In this document: piece by piece, positions 5,294-9,562 of the stretch | Layout: each line of letters opens with the position of its first letter | Numbering within the stretch: position 1 is the stretch's first letter | Origin: a bacterium | Lineage (GTDB): Bacteria > Spirochaetota > Spirochaetia > JABEVK01 | DNA: 9,562 nt | NCBI GenBank assembly: GCA_021782055.1 | Contig: JAJXVP010000097.1 | Span: 1 to 9,562, forward strand | Reading direction: 5' to 3' | Position numbers and translations under genes: made by a program | Notes under the pieces: generated by a model | Databases searched by the model: none | Seen by the model: the letters and a program-made list of their open reading frames with translations, nothing else | What the model was told of the DNA's origin: nothing

Positions 5294-7723
5294 ATGAGTA
5301 TCGGCGAGATTATGGATTTAGCAATCATTTGCACCGACGCAGCCGACCTCTATCAGCTCAATCTTATCCGCGCCTTGACCAAGTTGTGCTCAGAGAGGGG
5401 GATTACCACCTGTGCCCTCACGGTAAATGTAGCCTGGCGGGAGCACCCCAGTGCGGATATTGATCAGTTGATGGTGGCCTGGGCTGAACACGGTGTTTTT
5501 GATGCTTATGTTCTGCTCGTTGACCCCTTAGTCATTAATTCTGATATGCCCTCTGCCGCAAGGATTCTTAAAGCAATTTCGCGCCGCCCGGGGGTGGTCA
5601 TTGGTCAACCAACAGTTCCATTGCCAACTGTAACTGTCGACAATGAACAACCCATGCGCGATATGCTTCGTCACCTCTATGACAGTCATGGGTATCGACA
5701 CTACCTTTTTCTCCTAGGTCCGGAAAACTCCTTCGACGGCTCACAGCGCGAAGAGGCGATTCGACAAGAAATCGCCCAATTTCCGGACGTAACGTCTGAA
5801 TACCTCCGTGCCTTTTTTCAAGAAGACATCGCCTATGAGTTGGTAAAAGAGCGTCTGCAAGACTCCTCTCGCCCCTTTCCTCGCGTAATTACAGCTTGTA
5901 ACGATAACATGGCTTTTGGTGCACTTCGAGCCTTGGCGGAATTTGGTATTGCGGTCCCGGCAGAATGTGCTGTTACAGGCTTTGACGATGTTGAGTTGGC
6001 AGCTTTACAAGTCCCGTCATTGACAACAATTCGTCAAGAACCGTTGGCCACGGCGCAAGCCGTTCTTGATTTGTTAGCCTCAGCTGGCCCCACAGAAACC
6101 CGTTCGGCTGTTAGGCGTACCATTCCTACTACCCTGATCCTTCGGGAGTCGTGCGGTTGTAGCCGCGATGCGCCCATTGACTTTTATCGGGAACGGCTTG
6201 CCCTTTCGACATTTGCCCAAAGCCAGGACAGCCGCTTTCGGACAGCGGTTTCGGACTTTAGCCTTTCGGTGAATGCTGTAGCGAGTATTACCGAACTCAA
6301 TAATTCTCTGAACCACTTCGCCAAGGTAGCTGGTGTCAGGAATTTGGCTTTTGGCCTCTTTGAGCCGACCAACTACCTTTCGGTTTCTCGCATCTCCCCC
6401 TCGGACCCTGGCCTCGTGACCAATGAAAACACAGTTGTCTCTGCCAAAGATTTTATTGGGCCTATGGGGATACCCCTTTCTACGGGAGAAGTAACCGTAG
6501 CCTTTCTCCTTTTAGTCTCAGGAGAGTTGCAAGGGGTTTTTGTTTGTCAATGCGACGCCCGACTGATGCAGATGATTCGTATTGTCGCTTCACACACGAT
6601 CAATACCCTTCAGCGGCTTCGCATGACAGAGCAACTTTTGCACCATACCGAAGAGTTAGAAGTAGCGGTGGAGCTTCGCACCCAAAGTCTGACGCTTGCC
6701 ATGCGTGAACTTGAAAAGGAAGTACATCAACGCCGTCAGTTGGAAGGCTCGCTTCAGCAGGAAAGGCATGCCTTAGAGACGATTCTGAATAGTCAACCGA
6801 TTCCCTTACTGATTATCAGCGAACAGACCAACAAGGTGCTCTTTGTCAACCAGCCCGCCAAGGAAATGCTCAGGCTCGAGCGCGACGAAGCCGCCGAGGG
6901 TGGCATTCTTGACTGTGTGGCCCCTTTGCTGACTTGGGCAAGAGGAGCGAGTAAAGAAAGTATTCGCGAATTTAAAATCGAAGATACGAGACACCAGCAA
7001 CATCAAATTTTAGCCAGCGGGACTGAGCTCACCCTGCGCGGAGAACGTTCACATATTCTGTGTGTGGTCGATATCAGTCAACAAAAACAATTAGAAAAAG
7101 AACTTTTGACTATAGCCGAGCAAGAACGAGAACGCGTCGGAATGGAAATTCACGATGATGTCTGCCAGCAAATTGCAGCGCTCTCTATTTATGCCGGCAT
7201 GGTACGCGATGAGGTCCGCTCACGCGGGAAGCCCCCCTCTGAAATGGATGAGTTGATCCATTTAATCAACACCCTTCAAGCCAGGGCCAGGGCAATTTCG
7301 AAAGGCCTATTCCCTAAGGACGTTGGTTCTGTTCCCATTGCTGAGGTAATTCAAGAGTTTTTATCTGGGATAGAAAAACAAACAGGCTTAACTTGCGTTT
7401 TTGAAGCAGAACCGCAAAAAGCTGGTGCTAGTCTCAATTTCGGGGCCCAATTGCACCTTTTTCGGATTGTCCAAGAATCGGTACAAAACGCCCTTAAGCA
7501 TGCCAAAGCAACACGGCTCAATTTTCAACTTAAGGAATCGCCCGGGGAACTCCTCTTGACGTATCAAGATAATGGAAAAGGCTTTGGAGAGGCTTCTGAA
7601 AAAGGTATAGAACTGAGAACCATTCGCTACCGTGCCGCACAACTATCAGGAATCTTTACTGTAGGCGATGCCCCCGAAGGTCAAGGTGCTTTCCTCAATC
7701 TGCGTATTCCACTCCACGATTAA
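5294..7723 (+). CDS. Soluble hybrid sensor histidine kinase: LacI-type sugar-binding domain, GAF-like, PAS, HisKA_3, HATPase
   Basis: Domains of this 809-residue protein, in order. Residues about 5-285 form a LacI/GalR-type periplasmic-binding fold (Peripla_BP_3), with VTVDNEQPMRDMLRHL, the hallmark ACNDNMAFGALRAL (201-214), AVTGFDDVELAA (226-237) and PSLTTIRQEP. It ends in RESCGC (284-289). The usual N-terminal DNA-binding helix-turn-helix is absent. Residues about 300-445 look GAF-like. A coiled coil (about 447-495) leads into a PAS domain (about 495-600). The HisKA_3 dimerisation helix ERERVGMEIHDDVCQQ carries phospho-acceptor His620. The ATPase domain has N-box Asn732 in QNALKHA and DNGKGF at 759-764. 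I see no signal peptide or membrane helix, so it should sense a cytoplasmic ligand, probably a sugar. The start has GAGGGGGG 4 nt upstream, and a later ATG (5312) is possible. It follows the GH16 gene by 52 bp with no terminator between them. The likely partner is the NarL-type regulator encoded divergently at 2379-3023. Confidence 0.93.
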   Translation: MSIGEIMDLAIICTDAADLYQLNLIRALTKLCSERGITTCALTVNVAWREHPSADIDQLMVAWAEHGVFDAYVLLVDPLVINSDMPSAARILKAISRRPGVVIGQPTVPLPTVTVDNEQPMRDMLRHLYDSHGYRHYLFLLGPENSFDGSQREEAIRQEIAQFPDVTSEYLRAFFQEDIAYELVKERLQDSSRPFPRVITACNDNMAFGALRALAEFGIAVPAECAVTGFDDVELAALQVPSLTTIRQEPLATAQAVLDLLASAGPTETRSAVRRTIPTTLILRESCGCSRDAPIDFYRERLALSTFAQSQDSRFRTAVSDFSLSVNAVASITELNNSLNHFAKVAGVRNLAFGLFEPTNYLSVSRISPSDPGLVTNENTVVSAKDFIGPMGIPLSTGEVTVAFLLLVSGELQGVFVCQCDARLMQMIRIVASHTINTLQRLRMTEQLLHHTEELEVAVELRTQSLTLAMRELEKEVHQRRQLEGSLQQERHALETILNSQPIPLLIISEQTNKVLFVNQPAKEMLRLERDEAAEGGILDCVAPLLTWARGASKESIREFKIEDTRHQQHQILASGTELTLRGERSHILCVVDISQQKQLEKELLTIAEQERERVGMEIHDDVCQQIAALSIYAGMVRDEVRSRGKPPSEMDELIHLINTLQARARAISKGLFPKDVGSVPIAEVIQEFLSGIEKQTGLTCVFEAEPQKAGASLNFGAQLHLFRIVQESVQNALKHAKATRLNFQLKESPGELLLTYQDNGKGFGEASEKGIELRTIRYRAAQLSGIFTVGDAPEGQGAFLNLRIPLHD

Positions 7724-7734
7724 CCGCAAACTCC

Positions 7735-7768
7735 AAAAAAAAGCGGAACCGGCCGAAGCCGGAACCGC
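7735..7768 (-). terminator. Intrinsic terminator of the lipoprotein operon (UUCG loop)
   Basis: Read on the minus strand, 11-nt arms GCGGTTCCGGC and GCCGGTTCCGC (7758-7768 and 7743-7753) close a TTCG tetraloop and are followed by eight T residues (7735-7742). The inner CCGGC-UUCG-GCCGG hairpin is an unusually stable type. A symmetric 2x2 U/U internal loop interrupts the stem. It lies beyond the stop of the minus-strand lipoprotein genes, within 12 bp of the convergent kinase stop. Confidence 0.85.
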
Positions 7769-7794
7769 CCTTCACAAAGGACCTTAATTCATGC

Positions 7795-7826
7795 GGGCGG
7801 CGTTACCAATGGCAGGCCGCCCTTTT
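7795..7826 (+). terminator. Intrinsic terminator of the mutarotase/GH16/kinase operon
   Basis: On the plus strand, a 7-bp GC stem, GGGCGGC (7795-7801) with GCCGCCC (7816-7822), encloses a 14-nt loop and runs into TTTT, with a further T-rich stretch shortly after. The minus strand has no T-run at this hairpin, so it serves the plus-strand kinase transcript. It is weaker than its minus-strand neighbour. Confidence 0.65.
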
Positions 7827-7854
7827 GCAACACTTTTTCTTTACAAGACCTGAA

Positions 7855-8574
7855 CTATTCCAAACGTGCAACAGTAGTCCACTCTGATGGGGTGTGGTAG
7901 AAATCAGCATTTCCCGTCATGATCCACTGGCCATCGCGCGACAAACCAGGGTCTGACGCGGTGTCGAGCGCAAAATCGAGCATAAAGGTTTTGCCAGAGG
8001 CCGGTGTATAGTTGAAGTGGCTCCACAACACTTTGGCCGACATTTGGTAACCTTGCGCAGTGGGGACCACCTTAATCTCTTGCGCCGGATCGCCCGTTCC
8101 ATGGGTCCAATCGTGGCTAGACGGATTAATATGGGACCGGGCATTCCCGGGGGAAATCCCAATTTGGTAGTCTTGAGGACCAATTGCCGCTGCATACTTA
8201 CTTTCTGCCGGGTCAAGCCCCAAAAGAACTTCTAGACAGTTACCGTTCCAAATATCCTTGCCAGTCTGGAAATTGATCGGTTTTACACCCGAAACATCAA
8301 TGTAGATATAGAGCGCGGTAGCGTCGTAGGCAAGGTGAATCTTACCTGTGACTCCAGCATCCGCATCATTGATGGGGAATACGCCCGCCGCAGGCCAGCC
8401 GGTATCGGTGCCATCAATCGTTAGCGGTGAAGCCGCCTTGGGGATAACGGTTCCTGCGGCTGCAGCTGAAGCCGCAGAGTTATCTGAAGCCCCAGAGGGC
8501 GCGCTAGCGCACGAAACCGCCGTCAAAAGAGCCGCGGATACTGCCGCCGCCGCAAACCAAGACCTTTTCTTCAT
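7855..8574 (-). CDS. Lipoprotein with CBM9-like carbohydrate-binding domain (copy 2 of tandem pair)
   Basis: This 239-residue product has a lipoprotein signal peptide: MKKRSW, a hydrophobic alanine-rich core, then AVSC with the lipidated Cys at 22. An Ala/Ser-rich linker (about 23-42) follows. The rest is one beta-sandwich domain resembling carbohydrate-binding module family 9 (CBM9_1), with TIDGTDTGWPAAG, the strand YDATALYIYIDV, DIWNGNCLEVLLGLDP, DYQIGISPGN, SHDWTH and a closing QWIM...GNADFYH. The family binds sugar ends through aromatic residues. No catalytic motif is visible. It should be anchored to an envelope membrane. The start ATG has AAGGAG 6 nt upstream. It lies 29 bp after its paralogue on the same strand, so the two are likely one operon, ending at the terminator at 7735-7768. 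The domain assignment is by pattern only; ligand and membrane side are unknown. Confidence 0.85.
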   Translation of the reverse strand: MKKRSWFAAAAVSAALLTAVSCASAPSGASDNSAASAAAAGTVIPKAASPLTIDGTDTGWPAAGVFPINDADAGVTGKIHLAYDATALYIYIDVSGVKPINFQTGKDIWNGNCLEVLLGLDPAESKYAAAIGPQDYQIGISPGNARSHINPSSHDWTHGTGDPAQEIKVVPTAQGYQMSAKVLWSHFNYTPASGKTFMLDFALDTASDPGLSRDGQWIMTGNADFYHTPSEWTTVARLE

Positions 8575-8603
8575 TATAGGCTCCTTAATTTTTTTGAGCT
8601 AAA

Positions 8604-9320
8604 TTATTCAAGCTCAGCAACCTTGGTCCACTGAGAGGGAACGTGGTAGTAGTCCGCGTTACCATCCATGATCCACTGACTATCACGCGACAGGCCCATA
8701 CCTGAGGCTTCATCCAGGGCGAAATCTACGGCAAAGGTTGTCCCCGAGGCAGGCTTGAAACCGGCAAAATGACTCCACGGAATGCTGGCTTCCATTTGAT
8801 AACCTTGAGCGGTAACAACCACTTTCATAGCACTAGCCGCTTGACCGTTGTTATGGGTCCAGTCATGGCTGGTTGGCTCAATCTTGACACGGGGATTTCC
8901 GGGTGAAAGCCCGATCTGATAGTCTTTGTCGCCCATCGCTGCTTCAAACTTGCTGGCATTAGGGTCCATACCGAAGAGAATTTCTAAGGCATTGCCGTTC
9001 CAAATGTCTTTACCATGATTGAAGTTAATCGGCTTGTCGCCGTTCACCGACACGAAAACATAGAGGTTCGTTGCGTCGTAGCAGAGCTTGATGTTGCCCG
9101 TTACCCCATCGGCATCGTCGTTAATCGCAATGCCCTTGGTGGCGGGCCAACCTGTGGCATTTCCGTCCACAGGAATAGCACCAGTAGCCTTGGGAATCAC
9201 AATAGCCCCGTTGGCCGGGGAGACAGAGCTTCCTGCCGAACCTGTTGTTGCACAAGACGCTAACAGCGCCACGCTGGCGGCCATACCCAAAACGGCTAGG
9301 CTTCCTCGCAATAATTTCAT
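8604..9320 (-). CDS. Lipoprotein with CBM9-like carbohydrate-binding domain (copy 1 of tandem pair)
   Basis: This 238-residue protein has a lipoprotein signal peptide ending in the clear lipobox LLASC (Cys23), a short Gly/Ser-rich linker, and a single CBM9-like domain. By eye it matches its downstream neighbour at more than half of the domain positions. Shared blocks include GKDIWNGN, DYQIG.SPGN, SHDWTH, TAQGYQM, WSHF, PASG, DFALD, GLSRD, QWIM and GNAD, and both end in W-T-x-V-A-x-L-E. The signal peptide and linker differ between the two, so the copies are an old duplication with a conserved binding domain. It is the first gene of the minus-strand operon. The start ATG (9318-9320) has GAGGT 5 nt upstream, and a plausible promoter lies at 9440-9467. 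It has no enzyme motif. A glycan-binding role at the envelope is inferred from the domain and from the nearby GH16 gene. Confidence 0.85.
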   Translation of the reverse strand: MKLLRGSLAVLGMAASVALLASCATTGSAGSSVSPANGAIVIPKATGAIPVDGNATGWPATKGIAINDDADGVTGNIKLCYDATNLYVFVSVNGDKPINFNHGKDIWNGNALEILFGMDPNASKFEAAMGDKDYQIGLSPGNPRVKIEPTSHDWTHNNGQAASAMKVVVTAQGYQMEASIPWSHFAGFKPASGTTFAVDFALDEASGMGLSRDSQWIMDGNADYYHVPSQWTKVAELE

Positions 9321-9541
9321 AGATTACCTCGTTCATCAGTTCCTGACCAAGCTCGGCTTGAACGGAAACCGAAGTATTGGGGCTCATCGGCAACGCCGTA
9401 GAAAAATACCCCTTATCCATTGGATCATGGATTTGGCAAATTAAAATCAGAAATATTTCGTATTCAATATCAGGCTATAGCCGGATTAACGATCAGCAAA
9501 AACAAGTCAAGTATAGTGTTATCTTACGATAAGGAGTCGTT
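9321..9541. promoter_or_regulatory. Divergent promoter region of the lipoprotein operon and the next plus-strand gene
   Basis: This 221-bp region separates two genes that point away from each other. It contains the minus-strand promoter candidate at 9440-9467. It also has three small palindromes: ATTTG-G-CAAAT at 9431-9441, which overlaps the candidate -10 and would cover its start site; GGCTATAGCC at 9473-9482; and TTATC-N4-GATAA at 9519-9532, just touching the ribosome-binding site of the plus-strand gene. A plus-strand TATAGT at 9512-9517 could be a -10, but its best -35 (TTAACG) is 20 bp away. The minus-strand leader would be about 110 nt long. Confidence 0.4.
9440..9467 (-). promoter_or_regulatory. 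Candidate sigma70-type promoter of the lipoprotein operon
   Basis: On the minus strand, TTGAAT (9462-9467) and TTTAAT (9440-9445) are separated by 16 bp. They match the -35 consensus at four of six positions and the -10 consensus at five of six. Transcription would start near 9433, leaving a leader of about 110 nt before the first lipoprotein gene. Confidence 0.4.
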
Positions 9542-9562
9542 ATGAAATTTCACCTTCCGAAG
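9542..9562 (+). CDS. Start of an unidentified plus-strand gene, 3' truncated
   Basis: An ATG at 9542, with AAGGAG (9531-9536) 5 nt upstream, opens a frame reading MKFHLPK to the window edge. The strong ribosome-binding site and the divergent layout support a real gene, but seven codons are too few to name a product. Confidence 0.5.

Noticed and set aside
9121..9420. A 99-codon minus-strand frame running from the leader into the first lipoprotein gene.
   Set aside because: Most of it is an out-of-frame shadow of the lipoprotein, with no ribosome-binding site and no recognisable product.
1..9562. CRISPR arrays, insertion sequences, tRNA or rRNA genes, and phage features.
   Set aside because: No spaced repeats, transposase motifs, terminal inverted repeats, cloverleaf sequences or phage-type genes were found on either strand.

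Overview
The window holds seven complete protein genes and two cut by the edges. It looks like a free-living, carbohydrate-using bacterium, tentatively Spirochaetota. The pointers are loose lipoprotein signal sequences, a LacI-type sensor domain ending in an R-E-S-C-G-C motif, and mid-range base composition. No rRNA or marker gene confirms the lineage, so the taxonomy is an inference.

Layout. (1) 1-1724, plus strand: the C-terminal part of an M16-family zinc protease, cut by the window start. (2) 1695-3023, minus strand: a NarL/FixJ-type response regulator followed by a small alpha/beta-hydrolase esterase, whose 3' end overlaps the protease gene by 30 bp. (3) 3024-3376: an intergenic region with a strong intrinsic terminator facing the response regulator, possibly an attenuated leader. 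(4) 3377-7723, plus strand: an apparent operon of a galactose-mutarotase-like enzyme, an exported GH16 beta-glucanase, and a large soluble histidine kinase whose sensor is a LacI/GalR-type sugar-binding domain. (5) 7724-7854: two terminators in crossed orientation. (6) 7855-9320, minus strand: two tandem paralogous lipoproteins, each a single CBM9-like carbohydrate-binding domain. (7) 9321-9562: a divergent promoter region and the first codons of a plus-strand gene.

Proposed joint role (inference). The GH16 enzyme cuts a beta-1,3- or mixed-linkage glucan outside the cytoplasm. The CBM9-like lipoproteins hold glycans or sugar ends at the cell envelope. The mutarotase-like protein acts on sugars in the cytoplasm. 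The kinase reads a cytoplasmic sugar through its LacI-type domain and signals to the divergently encoded NarL-type regulator, since HisKA_3 kinases normally pair with NarL/FixJ regulators. The locus would then be a small glycan-use island controlled by a LacI-type sensor that has lost its DNA-binding domain and been joined to a histidine kinase. No transporter is visible. The M16 protease and the esterase have no clear link to the sugar theme.
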